Program-made: the position numbers and the translations under genes
Shown here: positions 38,161 through 46,963 of the stretch, piece by piece
How positions within the stretch are numbered: the stretch's first letter is position 1
Layout: every line of letters begins with the position of its first letter
The notes under the pieces: generated by a model
The model's input: only the letters and a program-made list of their open reading frames with translations
What the model was told of the DNA's origin: nothing
The model's database searches: none
DNA from: Candidatus Delongbacteria bacterium
GTDB taxonomy: Bacteria > CAIWAD01
Length of the DNA stretch: 64,000 nucleotides
Reading direction: 5' to 3'
Assembly (NCBI GenBank): GCA_020634015.1
Contig: JACKCN010000003.1
Coordinates: forward strand, 310,001-374,000

Positions 38161-39174
38161 ATGGAACGGATACCCATCGGGATCATCGGTTGTGGACAGG
38201 TGTCACAGGTCTATCACATCCCTTCCGTGCGGGAGTCGGAGGATTTCGAACTGGTGGCGCTCTGCGACGCCCAGTTCCGGATGGCCAGCCAGCTGGCCTC
38301 GCGCTGCGAGTCGGCCCAGGCCTACCGTGATCCGCTCGAGCTGATGCGGTCCTCCGGGGCCAGGGCCGTGATCATCGCCACACCCACCCATCTGCACATG
38401 CCCTATGTGATCCAGGCGCTCACCGCCGGACTGCACGTGCTGGTGGAAACACCGGTGACCCTGAATGCGAAGGAGATCCAGAAGCTGCAGCGTGCCCGTG
38501 ACCAGCATCCGGAGTCCCTGCTGCAGATCGGCTTCAACAACCGCTACCGGGCGGATGTCAACATCCTGCGCAACTTCCTGGTGCAGAACGAACTGGGACG
38601 CATCTTCTACATCAAGTGCGGCTGGCTGCGCAAGTTCGGTGGGCAGCCCCCGAAGGGCTGGCGCTACGAGGCCCAGCAAAGCGGTGGTGGCGTCCTCATG
38701 GATGGGGGCGTGGCCCTGATCGACGTGCTGCTCTGGCTGCTGAACTATCCCGAGGTCGAAAGCGTGCATGGTGCCGTGTACCACGACCTGCTGCGCAAGG
38801 ATGTGGAAGACACCGCCACGGCCCACCTGCGCCTTGCCGGCGGCACGGTGATCCATCTGGATGCCAGCTGGAGCCTGCTGCCCGAGGAGAACAAGACCTA
38901 CGGCTACTTCTTTGGTTCCAAGGGCAGTGCCTTCATGAACCCGCTGCGCATCACGCGTGAGGCGGCCGGCCAGCGCTATTCGATGACTCCGGCCACCCTG
39001 CCCAAGGGAGCGGATCTGTATACGGAATCCTACCGCTCGCAGCTCTCCCATTTCGCCGAAGTGATTCGCAACGGCAGCACGGACGACGACCAACTGGCCC
39101 AGACCCTGCAGGTGATGAAAGTGGTGGACGCGATCTACCGGTCCGCTGAGTCGGGCAAGACGGTGCGGCTGTAG
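38161..39174 (+). CDS. Gfo/Idh/MocA-family NAD(P)-dependent oxidoreductase
   Basis: A 337-residue protein. The Rossmann nucleotide-binding motif is at the start (IGIIGCGQVSQVYHIPS), ATPTHLHMPYVIQALTAGLHVLVE follows in two parts, and a C-terminal alpha/beta domain holds GVLMDGGVALIDVLLWLL. The second of two nearby ATGs is preferred because the GGGAGGAG site would touch the first one. The substrate, probably a sugar or sugar nucleotide, cannot be told. It begins two bases after ruvX. Confidence 0.85.
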   Translation: MERIPIGIIGCGQVSQVYHIPSVRESEDFELVALCDAQFRMASQLASRCESAQAYRDPLELMRSSGARAVIIATPTHLHMPYVIQALTAGLHVLVETPVTLNAKEIQKLQRARDQHPESLLQIGFNNRYRADVNILRNFLVQNELGRIFYIKCGWLRKFGGQPPKGWRYEAQQSGGGVLMDGGVALIDVLLWLLNYPEVESVHGAVYHDLLRKDVEDTATAHLRLAGGTVIHLDASWSLLPEENKTYGYFFGSKGSAFMNPLRITREAAGQRYSMTPATLPKGADLYTESYRSQLSHFAEVIRNGSTDDDQLAQTLQVMKVVDAIYRSAESGKTVRL

Positions 39175-39175
39175 C

Positions 39176-40711
39176 ATGAACCTCACGGCGGCTCGCCTGC
39201 TGCCCCTGGTGGACACCCGGCGTGCACCGCTCCGGGCTGCCCTGATGTCGGGCCTGCTCCTGGCTGCGGCCTTTCCGCCCTCACCAGCCTTCCTGCTGGG
39301 TCTGATCGCCCTGGTGCCATTCTACCGGGTCCTGCTTGAAACACGGCACGGATTCCGGACCGGGCTGGTGGCTGGCTTCGGCTACAATCTGGGCACGGTC
39401 TGGTGGATCGGCCTGAACAGCGATCTACCCGCCGCGGCCGCCCTGGCCAGCATGCTGGCCGCCGTGCTCTGGCTCAGCCTGCTCTGGGGAGTCAGCGCCG
39501 CGCTGACGGTCTGGTTCGTGAGACGCCATGGAGCACTCGGTCTCTGGGCACATCCGCTGGCGGTGATCGCCGTGGACTGGATCGTCAGTGGCTCGGAAAT
39601 GGGCTTTCCCTGGAACCTGATCGGCGTGAGTCAGGCACTCAACCCGATGATCCGACCCGTCGCCGCGCTGGCGGGCATGCACGGCATGACCCTGATCGTG
39701 CTCGCGGTGAACCTGCTGGTGCTGATGGCCCTGCTGGGCGCGCGCAGCTGGCGTCCCCTGCTGGCCGCGGTGCTGCTGCTGGGCTCGGCCGGAGTGGCGG
39801 GCTGGTACTCCACACCGCGTTCACCCGCCACGGGCGAGCTGGAGCTGCTGCTCGTCCAGGGCAATGTGGACCCATTGCAGAAGTGGCGCCGACCCTGGAG
39901 CTGGTGTCTGGGGATTCACGAGCGCCTCAGCCGCGAGGCACTGGCACAGGCCCCCGCCGACCTGGTGATCTGGCCCGAGACGGCCGTTCCCACACGCATC
40001 AGTCACAACTTCAGCGCGCTGCAGCGGCTGATTCGCTTCAGCCACGAGACGGGCACTCCCCTGCTGACCGGTGTCAACGACTTCAGTGGTGACCGCGAGA
40101 GTGGCAAACCCCAGAACGGCGCGTATCTGGTGGATTCCACGGGCGTGCTCGATCGGTACTACAAGATCCAACTGGTGCCCTTCGGGGAACGGGTTCCCGG
40201 GCAGAAGCTGCTGCCCATCCTGGGCTCGCTCAATCTGGGGCAGGCCGAGTTCCGTCCCGGGGAGCGCCGTTCACCGGGCATCCTGCCGCGTTCAGGTGAT
40301 ACACTGCGCTTCGGCGAGAGCATCTGCTTCGAAGGAAACTTCGCTCCCCATGCCCGCGCGATGGTTCTGGGAGGCGCCGAGCTGCTGACCAACCAGACCA
40401 ACGACGCCTGGTTCGGCCACAGCTGGGAACTGGACCAGCATCTGGCCGTGGCGCGCCTGCGCTCCGTGGAAACCGGGCGCTGGCTGGTGCGGGCCTGCAA
40501 CAATGGCTACAGCGCCGCCATTGACGAACGCGGCAGAATCCGCGAGATCCTGCCCAAGGGAGTGCGCGGCGTGCTGCGGGCCAGGGTGGAGACCCGCGAT
40601 GGCTTTACGGTGTATACGCGCACCGGAGATCTGCTGCCTGTCATCGGACTGGCCCTGCTGGCCCTCGCGGGAGCGCTGGGTCTGCGGCGGAACCGCAAGG
40701 AAGCGCCGTGA
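39176..40711 (+). CDS. lnt: Apolipoprotein N-acyltransferase
   Basis: A 511-residue inner-membrane enzyme that adds the third acyl chain to lipoproteins. About six membrane segments precede a nitrilase-like periplasmic domain with the catalytic triad E268 (VIWPETAVP), K330 (YYKIQLVPFGE) and C384 (SICFEGNF). The length is normal for Lnt. It suits the many lipoprotein genes in this window. It starts one base after the oxidoreductase stop and its stop overlaps the next start (TGATG). Confidence 0.93.
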   Translation: MNLTAARLLPLVDTRRAPLRAALMSGLLLAAAFPPSPAFLLGLIALVPFYRVLLETRHGFRTGLVAGFGYNLGTVWWIGLNSDLPAAAALASMLAAVLWLSLLWGVSAALTVWFVRRHGALGLWAHPLAVIAVDWIVSGSEMGFPWNLIGVSQALNPMIRPVAALAGMHGMTLIVLAVNLLVLMALLGARSWRPLLAAVLLLGSAGVAGWYSTPRSPATGELELLLVQGNVDPLQKWRRPWSWCLGIHERLSREALAQAPADLVIWPETAVPTRISHNFSALQRLIRFSHETGTPLLTGVNDFSGDRESGKPQNGAYLVDSTGVLDRYYKIQLVPFGERVPGQKLLPILGSLNLGQAEFRPGERRSPGILPRSGDTLRFGESICFEGNFAPHARAMVLGGAELLTNQTNDAWFGHSWELDQHLAVARLRSVETGRWLVRACNNGYSAAIDERGRIREILPKGVRGVLRARVETRDGFTVYTRTGDLLPVIGLALLALAGALGLRRNRKEAP

Positions 40712-41760
40712 TGCGCACCATCGTGATGCTGGCGCTCTGCCTGTGGCTGGTACCCGCAACCCGGGCCTCCGATCGTACCTGGCTGGGCAGCAACCGCAGC
40801 GCACGCATCCTGGGCATGGGTGGGTGTTACGCTGCCAATACGCGCTGCGCCGAGGCTCATCTCTACAATCCGGCCGGACTCCGCTTCCGGGAGAGCCGCA
40901 GCGGCTGGGCGCTCTATCTGGACCCCTTGCCCCTGCTGGTCACCCCGACCGTGGATGGCCGTGATACCTCACCCTACGCGCGCGCCCTTCCGGGACTGGC
41001 CACGATTCGTGGCCTCTGGCTGGGGAACTCGCGCCTCGCTCTGGGTCTGGTGCCTGCCGACTATGAGCCCGGAGCGGACACGGACCTGCCCACCGACATT
41101 TCCGGTGGCAATCGGGCCAGCGAGCGCTACACACCCTCGATGGTCTTCGCGCTCTCGCTGGACGAACGGATCAGCCTGGGCGCCAGCGGGGCCTACCGCT
41201 GGGACGAGCGCAGCCAGACCCGGAGGCTCACGGTGAACTACGGGCTGCTGGTGCGCGTGAACAAGTTGATGGACGTGGGCGCGGTGGCCGTGAACCTCAG
41301 TGGCGACGGTCAGGCTCCCGACAGGCGCTGGTTGGACCGGGTGGACGACGGCACGATCAACGTTGGCCTGAGCTGGTACCCCATGGGGCGGGACCGGGCG
41401 GCCCTGGATACCCGGATTCCCACGGCCCGGGACGGCGCCAGACTGAAGATCGCCGCCGACATCCGCAACGTGACCCAGGAAGGCCGGGGCTTCAATTCGC
41501 AGGAAATGCATCTGGGGGCGTCGCTGGGGTGGCGCGAACTGGGCGAAGTGCGAGCCGGGATCTACTGGCCCCAGGACGAGCTGTTTCCGTCGCGCGCACC
41601 CGTGCGCAGCCTGTCCGTCGGGCTGTTGCGCAGCAGTCTGCGACGCTTCTCGCACCAGTTGCTGCCCTTCAACACGCTGCTGGACCTGAGCTGGATGGAC
41701 AATCCGCTGTCCCCCGACCGGGAGGGACTCTGGATCGCCTCATTCGCGCTGGGCATCTGA
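40711..41760 (+). CDS. OmpP1/PorV-like outer-membrane barrel
   Basis: A 349-residue barrel with a signal peptide (about 1-19). The N-terminal block ILGMGGCYAANTRCAEAHLYNPAGL matches the PorV/FadL-type signature (MGGAY...NPAGL) but carries an unusual cysteine pair. It ends in IASFALGI. The function is probably transport or secretion at the outer membrane. The ATG overlaps the lnt stop (TGATG). Confidence 0.75.
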   Translation: MRTIVMLALCLWLVPATRASDRTWLGSNRSARILGMGGCYAANTRCAEAHLYNPAGLRFRESRSGWALYLDPLPLLVTPTVDGRDTSPYARALPGLATIRGLWLGNSRLALGLVPADYEPGADTDLPTDISGGNRASERYTPSMVFALSLDERISLGASGAYRWDERSQTRRLTVNYGLLVRVNKLMDVGAVAVNLSGDGQAPDRRWLDRVDDGTINVGLSWYPMGRDRAALDTRIPTARDGARLKIAADIRNVTQEGRGFNSQEMHLGASLGWRELGEVRAGIYWPQDELFPSRAPVRSLSVGLLRSSLRRFSHQLLPFNTLLDLSWMDNPLSPDREGLWIASFALGI

Positions 41761-41830
41761 CAGACTGCTGGTCTTGGCAAAGCGGGAACCCGGTAGGTCG
41801 CGGACCTCTTCATTGGTAAGTTGATCGCCC

Positions 41831-42025
41831 ATGGACGCACTCGACGGGACCACACTTCCCGGCACCCTGCCGACCACCGGAGCGGATTCGCTGTTTCTGG
41901 CCCAGCCAGCGGACAGCCTTGCGCATGCCGGGCTCTCCGCGAGTACCAGCTGGCCCTGGGTCGGGCTGGCCGTCGGGCTGGGCATCCTGTTGAGCTGGCT
42001 GCTGTTCAGCCAGCGTTCACGTTGA
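41831..42025 (+). CDS. Small protein with C-terminal membrane helix
   Basis: A 64-residue frame with a Gly/Thr/Ala-rich front half and one membrane segment (WPWVGLAVGLGILLSWLLF) near the C-terminus, followed by SQRSR. It would be tail-anchored with its N-terminus in the cytoplasm. The LPTTG near residue 13-17 is not a sortase signal because it is at the wrong end. The ribosome-binding site is weak. It sits between the barrel and bamD genes in the same operon. Confidence 0.5.
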   Translation: MDALDGTTLPGTLPTTGADSLFLAQPADSLAHAGLSASTSWPWVGLAVGLGILLSWLLFSQRSR

Positions 42026-42048
42026 CCACAAATCAGGAATCGCATCCC

Positions 42049-42801
42049 ATGCGTCTCTCTTCGCTCTTGACCATTTTCCTGGGTGCCTGGCTGCTGGTGG
42101 CCTGTGCGGGCAAGGAACCCAAGCCCATCGAACCGGTGGAGCAGGCCATGCGCAAGGCCATGAAGCAGTATCACAAGGAACGCTACTTCGACGCGGCCGA
42201 ACGCTTCAACAAGATGGGACTGGACTATTCGGGCAGTGCCCTGATGGACAGCATCACCTACATGCAGGCCGAGTCCCAGTATCAGCTCAAGGAATTCGTG
42301 CTGGCCGCCGAACTCTTTGACGAGGTGATCAGCCGCTACCCGCGCAGCACGCTTGTGGACCAGGCCCGCTATCGCATCGCCGAAAGCTACTGGGAACTTT
42401 CTCCGGTTTACGGACTGGACCAGAGCTACACCTACCGCGCGATCAATGAGTATCAGGCCCTGCTGGACGATTTTCCGGACAGCGAGTGGGCCCAGATCGC
42501 CGAGGAGCGGCTGGACGCCTGCCGTTACAAGCTGGCCTGGAAGGAATTCAAGAGCGCCGAACTGTATTACCGCATGACCCAGTACGAGGCCGCGCTGCAC
42601 TATCTGGATGATGCGGTGGAAACCTGGTACGACCAGCCCCAGATCATGGAGCGCGCGCTGTTCCTCAAGGGATTGTGCCAGGCGCGCATGCACCGTGATG
42701 TGGACGCCCGCGCCACTCTGCGCGAGTACCTGGAAAAGTATCCCGACTCCGAGCGCAACTCCGAAGCGCGTGAGCTGCTGGACCGCCTGCAGAATGGCTG
42801 A
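42049..42801 (+). CDS. bamD: BamD-like outer-membrane assembly lipoprotein
   Basis: A 250-residue lipoprotein. Lipobox LLVAC is at about residues 15-19. Five TPR-like repeats follow, including FDAAERFNKMGLDYSGSALM and LFDEVISRYPRSTLVDQARY, the BamD (YfiO) hallmark. BamD helps the BAM complex insert outer-membrane barrels. The chosen start has AGGAA about 9 bases upstream; the longer frame upstream overlaps the small membrane-protein gene. Its end overlaps the start of nadD. Confidence 0.75.
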   Translation: MRLSSLLTIFLGAWLLVACAGKEPKPIEPVEQAMRKAMKQYHKERYFDAAERFNKMGLDYSGSALMDSITYMQAESQYQLKEFVLAAELFDEVISRYPRSTLVDQARYRIAESYWELSPVYGLDQSYTYRAINEYQALLDDFPDSEWAQIAEERLDACRYKLAWKEFKSAELYYRMTQYEAALHYLDDAVETWYDQPQIMERALFLKGLCQARMHRDVDARATLREYLEKYPDSERNSEARELLDRLQNG

Positions 42802-43411
42802 TTCTCCGTCCATGGCCGCACCGCTGGTGATCTATGGCGGAGCGTTCGACCCGGTGCACGTGGGGCATCTGGCGCTGGCCGAGTTCGCCATGCAGGAGCT
42901 GGGTGCCGCCGAATTGAGATTCATGCCGGCGGGACACAGTCCCTGGAAGACGGGCCACGTGGCCAGTTTCGAAGACCGACTGGCCCTGCTGAAACTGGCC
43001 TGCGCCGACAGCCCCTTCCGGGTGGACGAGCGCGAAGGCCGGCGTCCCGGCCCCAGTTACACCATCGACAGCCTGCGGGAGATTCGCGCCGAGACCAACG
43101 CGCGCCTGCTGCTGCTGATGGGCGCCGACACCCTGGCCGGCTTTCCCGGCTGGAAGGACCCACAGGCAATTCTTGAACTGGCGGAGCTGGTGGTGATCAA
43201 TCGGCCGGGCAGTCCGCTGGACAGCACGGTTCCACATCGTGTGCTCCAGTGGCCGGGCATGGAAATCAGCAGCTCCTGGCTGCGCCAGCGCATGGCCCGT
43301 GGCACCCAGTGCCGCTACCTGCTGCCGGACCTGACCTGGGATTTCATTCTGTCGCACGGCCTGTACGGATGTGCATCACTCGACACCCTGAGTGCGCCAT
43401 GCGGATCCTGA
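42794..43411 (+). CDS. nadD: Nicotinate-nucleotide adenylyltransferase
   Basis: A 205-residue enzyme of NAD biosynthesis that joins nicotinate mononucleotide to AMP. The nucleotidyl-transferase motif GGAFDPVHVGHLAL (about 15-28) has the HxGH histidines H22 and H25, and ISSSWLRQRM is the C-terminal family motif. The start overlaps bamD by eight bases; an alternative ATG at 42812 is equally possible. The length is normal. Confidence 0.92.
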   Translation: MADSPSMAAPLVIYGGAFDPVHVGHLALAEFAMQELGAAELRFMPAGHSPWKTGHVASFEDRLALLKLACADSPFRVDEREGRRPGPSYTIDSLREIRAETNARLLLLMGADTLAGFPGWKDPQAILELAELVVINRPGSPLDSTVPHRVLQWPGMEISSSWLRQRMARGTQCRYLLPDLTWDFILSHGLYGCASLDTLSAPCGS

Positions 43412-45750
43412 TGCCCCTGCTGGCCCTGCTGGGCCTTCCGGTCGTGCTGCTGGCTCTGGGGCAGGCGCTGGAACCGACCGCGATGAAACACGCGGACCAG
43501 GTCAGCGACGTGGTCAACCCGGCTCAACCGTTCATTGGCGAACACGGCGAGGCGGTCTGGTACTGGCCCGACCTGCCCGCCGACAGCGTCACCTTCACCC
43601 AGACCTATACCGTGCCGTTCTCCTGCGATTTCCGGGGCCTGCGCATCGTCACCTTCGGCGGCATCGTGCCCGGTGATGCGCGCGGACTCTGGGCCGTGAG
43701 CGTGAGTGCCAACGGCCAGCCCGTGTTCCAGGAAGAAGGCGTGCTGTTTTCCGGTGCCGGTCTGGCCGAGGATTTTCTGCCCTCGGTGGACGATGTCCCG
43801 GTGTCCGTTGCCCTGGTGGCCGGTCAGCAATTGCGTGTGAGCCTCTCCCGGGCCTTCGGCAACTATCCGCCCTGGCTGAGTGCCGATGGCGACTGCATCT
43901 TTCCCATTGGACAATCCGCGAGTGTGCGCACCGCCAGCATGGCCTCGGCGCAAACCATCGAGCGTGATCTCTGCATCCGTGTGCTGGTCGACCAACCCGC
44001 GGGTGACGCCCAGGGCCCGGCATTGGACTTCGGCCGTTTCTCCAGCTGGCCGCTGGCCAATCGTACCCTGCCCCTGCGCGTGGGCGCGCGAGATCCCTCC
44101 GGTGTTTCGGACCTGCTGGTGGCCACCTGGCAGGACGGGAGTGACACACTCTGGACGGCCGCGACCCGGCCCGATTCTCTGCTGAATGAATTTCTGGCGG
44201 CCCCGGAAATCGACGGCTTTGACCCAGGTCCGCTCTTCGTGAGACTGGAAGCCAGCGACAGCCTGGGCAATACCAGCGACTCCCTGCTGACCGTGACACT
44301 CGACCAGGAACCTCTTCTCTGGGCGGGCGAGAGTGGCCGGATTGATCAATTGCATTCGCCGGGCTTTCCCGTGCTGGGTGGCTCCGCTTCCGCGATCCGG
44401 TTGAGCCTGGAGGATTTTCCCGCCGAGAGTGAGCTGTTGTCCTTCGTCCCGATCGGAGGCCAGACCCACGTGGTGGGGACCGGATCGTGCCGCATGCGAC
44501 TGGTGCCCGATCGGGAAGGCATGCCCTGGACGACCGCCAGTGGTGAATTGCTGGATGCGACCCTGCCCGTACTGGTTCCCGGCCAGGATATCTGCGCCGG
44601 CTGGCGGGACTTCGCATTCGGGGCCGTCACCGACAGTCTGCGCGACAGTGCCGCCTGGTGGATCGTGCAGGAGTACATCACGGGCCAGGAGCTCTTCATC
44701 TGCGCCGAAGCTCCCGCCGAAGAAGGTGGCGCGCCGGGCAACTCCTGGAGCTTCAACCCCACCAGCCAGGTCTGGATCCAGGACAGCGCACTGGCCTACC
44801 AGCTGCGAGTGCGGGTCGAGGCGCTGTCGTGTGATACGGCGGTTCCTTTCCAGGCAGATTTCGACAACAGCTACCAGAATCTGGAATGCTGGATCACCGA
44901 TCACGTTGAGCCGGGTTCGGCCGGCTGGCTGCTGGGGTCCAGATCCGGACCCAACAACCCGCGTTCGCTCAACTTCACTCCTCTGGGAAGCTATCCGCCC
45001 GGAGACCAGGCCAATGGCGAGAGTACGGCATCGGATACCCTGCATGTGCCTTCGGTTATCGCCTACATCAATTCCGAAACGGTGGAGCAGCTGCTTCAGG
45101 ACAGCCTGTATACTCCCTGGGTGGATGCCGCGGGCAATGGCACTCTACAGGTGCGATTCCTCTCGTACTACGGGAATTATATTGAGGGAACCGAGAGAGA
45201 AGAAGCCCGCGTGATCGGCAGAGTTCGCCAGGTGGATGGCACCGTCGGCCCCTGGCAGCCAAAGCTGGATCCGGGGACTCTGTTCGCCACCGATACCCTG
45301 ACCATCCAAGGCAGTGTATTCGATCTGCCGATCTGGACCTGGCGCAGCACGCAGTTCAGCGGTCTTGCCGCGGGCAGTGCCGTTCAGCTGGGCTTCGTGT
45401 ACCGCGGACAGGCCGCCTATGGCTGGGCCATCGACAGCCTGAGCATCGACGTACCGTCCCTGTCCGTTCAGAGTCCCGGACCGGGCCTGGTCAGCATCTC
45501 GCGCACCTGGCCCAATCCCTTCAATCCCAGCACGACCATCGAATTCCTGCTGCGCGAATGGGGCCCCGTGGATGTGGATGTCTACAATCTGCTGGGTCAG
45601 CGCGTGCAGCAGGTGCTGGTCGGAAAGACCCTGTGGGCCGGAACCCATCAGGTGGAGTTCAGTCCGCAGGGACTGGCCAGTGGAATCTACTTCGTGCGCA
45701 TCGCCAGCCGCGGTCAGGTGGACCAGCGGCGCATCGTGTTCGTCAAATGA
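43399..45750 (+). CDS. Secreted protein with type IX-like C-terminal sorting domain
   Basis: A 783-residue protein with a signal peptide (about 1-24). The middle is beta-rich without a recognised enzyme fold: an N-terminal jelly-roll-like region (VTFTQTYTVPFSCDFRGLRI), Ig-like segments, and a stretch around 490-640 with LECWITDHVEPGSAGWLLGS that could bind carbohydrate. The last ~85 residues (WPNPFNPSTTIEFLLREWGP, VYNLLGQRVQQVL, LASGIYFVRIAS) form the sorting-type domain. Its start overlaps nadD by 13 bases. Function unknown. Confidence 0.75.
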   Translation: MRILMPLLALLGLPVVLLALGQALEPTAMKHADQVSDVVNPAQPFIGEHGEAVWYWPDLPADSVTFTQTYTVPFSCDFRGLRIVTFGGIVPGDARGLWAVSVSANGQPVFQEEGVLFSGAGLAEDFLPSVDDVPVSVALVAGQQLRVSLSRAFGNYPPWLSADGDCIFPIGQSASVRTASMASAQTIERDLCIRVLVDQPAGDAQGPALDFGRFSSWPLANRTLPLRVGARDPSGVSDLLVATWQDGSDTLWTAATRPDSLLNEFLAAPEIDGFDPGPLFVRLEASDSLGNTSDSLLTVTLDQEPLLWAGESGRIDQLHSPGFPVLGGSASAIRLSLEDFPAESELLSFVPIGGQTHVVGTGSCRMRLVPDREGMPWTTASGELLDATLPVLVPGQDICAGWRDFAFGAVTDSLRDSAAWWIVQEYITGQELFICAEAPAEEGGAPGNSWSFNPTSQVWIQDSALAYQLRVRVEALSCDTAVPFQADFDNSYQNLECWITDHVEPGSAGWLLGSRSGPNNPRSLNFTPLGSYPPGDQANGESTASDTLHVPSVIAYINSETVEQLLQDSLYTPWVDAAGNGTLQVRFLSYYGNYIEGTEREEARVIGRVRQVDGTVGPWQPKLDPGTLFATDTLTIQGSVFDLPIWTWRSTQFSGLAAGSAVQLGFVYRGQAAYGWAIDSLSIDVPSLSVQSPGPGLVSISRTWPNPFNPSTTIEFLLREWGPVDVDVYNLLGQRVQQVLVGKTLWAGTHQVEFSPQGLASGIYFVRIASRGQVDQRRIVFVK

Positions 45751-45769
45751 TCCTGCCCGGAGGCACGCC

Positions 45770-46039
45770 ATGAGCGTCATTTCCTTCCACCGCTCACGCA
45801 CCGCCGCGCTGGCGGTCGTTGCGTGCGGCACCCTCTGCCTGACGGGTTGTGGCGCCGAGAGCGAACGCTTCGATACTCCTGTGGGCAACCGGGACGCGGG
45901 TGTCTACCTGCAGGTGCTGGATGCACGGGGCTACCCGGTGGAAGGGGTGGAAGTGCATGTGATCACCGTGCCGGATGTGGAACTGGGCGACGCCACGATC
46001 AGCATTGATCCCGCAACCTGTTATGGCACGGAGCAATGA
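45770..46039 (+). CDS. Small lipoprotein
   Basis: An 89-residue lipoprotein with lipobox LTGC (about 24-27) and CGGAGG before the ATG. The mature part (GVYLQVLDARGYPVEGVEVH) looks like the first strands of an Ig/carboxypeptidase-regulatory domain but stops early, so it may be a shortened version. Its stop overlaps the next start. Confidence 0.65.
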   Translation: MSVISFHRSRTAALAVVACGTLCLTGCGAESERFDTPVGNRDAGVYLQVLDARGYPVEGVEVHVITVPDVELGDATISIDPATCYGTEQ

Positions 46040-46929
46040 TGACGCGCATCCTTCTGTCCATCCTGCTGTTGGCCGCCGGCCTGCATGCCGAGTTCCAGGT
46101 TGACCTGATCAAGAGCCAGATTCCGTCGAGCGTCACCCTCAGCGGGGGTGCGATCGTGGCCGTCAGCAATGGGGCGATGTTCCTCGAGGAAACCGGAATC
46201 GGCGGGCAGAACAATGCCAACGATCCCTACCTGCATCTGTACTTCGCTCACGACGATCTACTGGCGAACGGGTCCGAGATCCAGGCGGTCTTCGCCTATT
46301 TCAATTGCAACGGCAGCACGATCCAACGCAACTACGAAGGCACCCAGATCTATCTCTGGGGCACACCGATTCCTTTCGTGCTGCAGCTGTCCGGTCTTGA
46401 GGACGAATGCAGTGGGGGCGAGCCCGTTCCTTTCGCGTTGCATCCTGTGTCACCCAATCCGCTGTCCGCGGCGATCACCATCGGCTATGGCCTGCCCGCG
46501 GGTCGCACCACCTCGCTGCGACTGAACACACTGGACGGCGTGGCCTTGCGTTATCTGACAAACGGCACTCAGGCTGCCGGCGAACACACGGTGGCCATGT
46601 CGCTCACCGGTGTGCCGATGGGCCTGTATCACCTGAGCCTGGTGGCCGGCAGCGACAGCACGGGACAACTGATCTGCCTGCAGGGCAATCCGCTCATCTG
46701 GCCCGGCGCCGCCCAGGCCACCACGGATGCGGAGGGCACGTGTTTCCTGCCCGCATACCTTTTTCCCAACGGGCTGAATCTCTCCGCCCGGGACGCCCAG
46801 GGCAACAGCCTGGGCAGCCAGCCCACCAGCATGAACATCGTGCTGGTGAAGAACGGGCAGCGGCTGTCGGGCTGCACGCTCACCCGCGGTGCGTCGGGAG
46901 CGGCGGACTACCTCATCCAGTTGCCCTGA
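46039..46929 (+). CDS. Secreted protein with sorting-domain-like internal module
   Basis: A 296-residue protein with a signal peptide (about 1-17). After an N-terminal beta domain comes a FlgD-like module (SPNPLSAAITIGYGLPAG, LNTLDGVALRYL, PMGLYHLSLVAG). Unusually this is followed by about 90 more residues rather than ending the protein. The second of two adjacent ATGs is better spaced from GGAG. Function unknown. It is coupled to the small lipoprotein upstream. Confidence 0.65.
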   Translation: MTRILLSILLLAAGLHAEFQVDLIKSQIPSSVTLSGGAIVAVSNGAMFLEETGIGGQNNANDPYLHLYFAHDDLLANGSEIQAVFAYFNCNGSTIQRNYEGTQIYLWGTPIPFVLQLSGLEDECSGGEPVPFALHPVSPNPLSAAITIGYGLPAGRTTSLRLNTLDGVALRYLTNGTQAAGEHTVAMSLTGVPMGLYHLSLVAGSDSTGQLICLQGNPLIWPGAAQATTDAEGTCFLPAYLFPNGLNLSARDAQGNSLGSQPTSMNIVLVKNGQRLSGCTLTRGASGAADYLIQLP

Positions 46930-46963
46930 TCAGGGGCTCCAGAAAGCATACAGGGACGCTGTC

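Noticed and set aside
41831..42025. LPTTG as a sortase signal
   Set aside because: It lies near the N-terminus, not before a C-terminal membrane helix and basic tail, and the organism looks Gram-negative.
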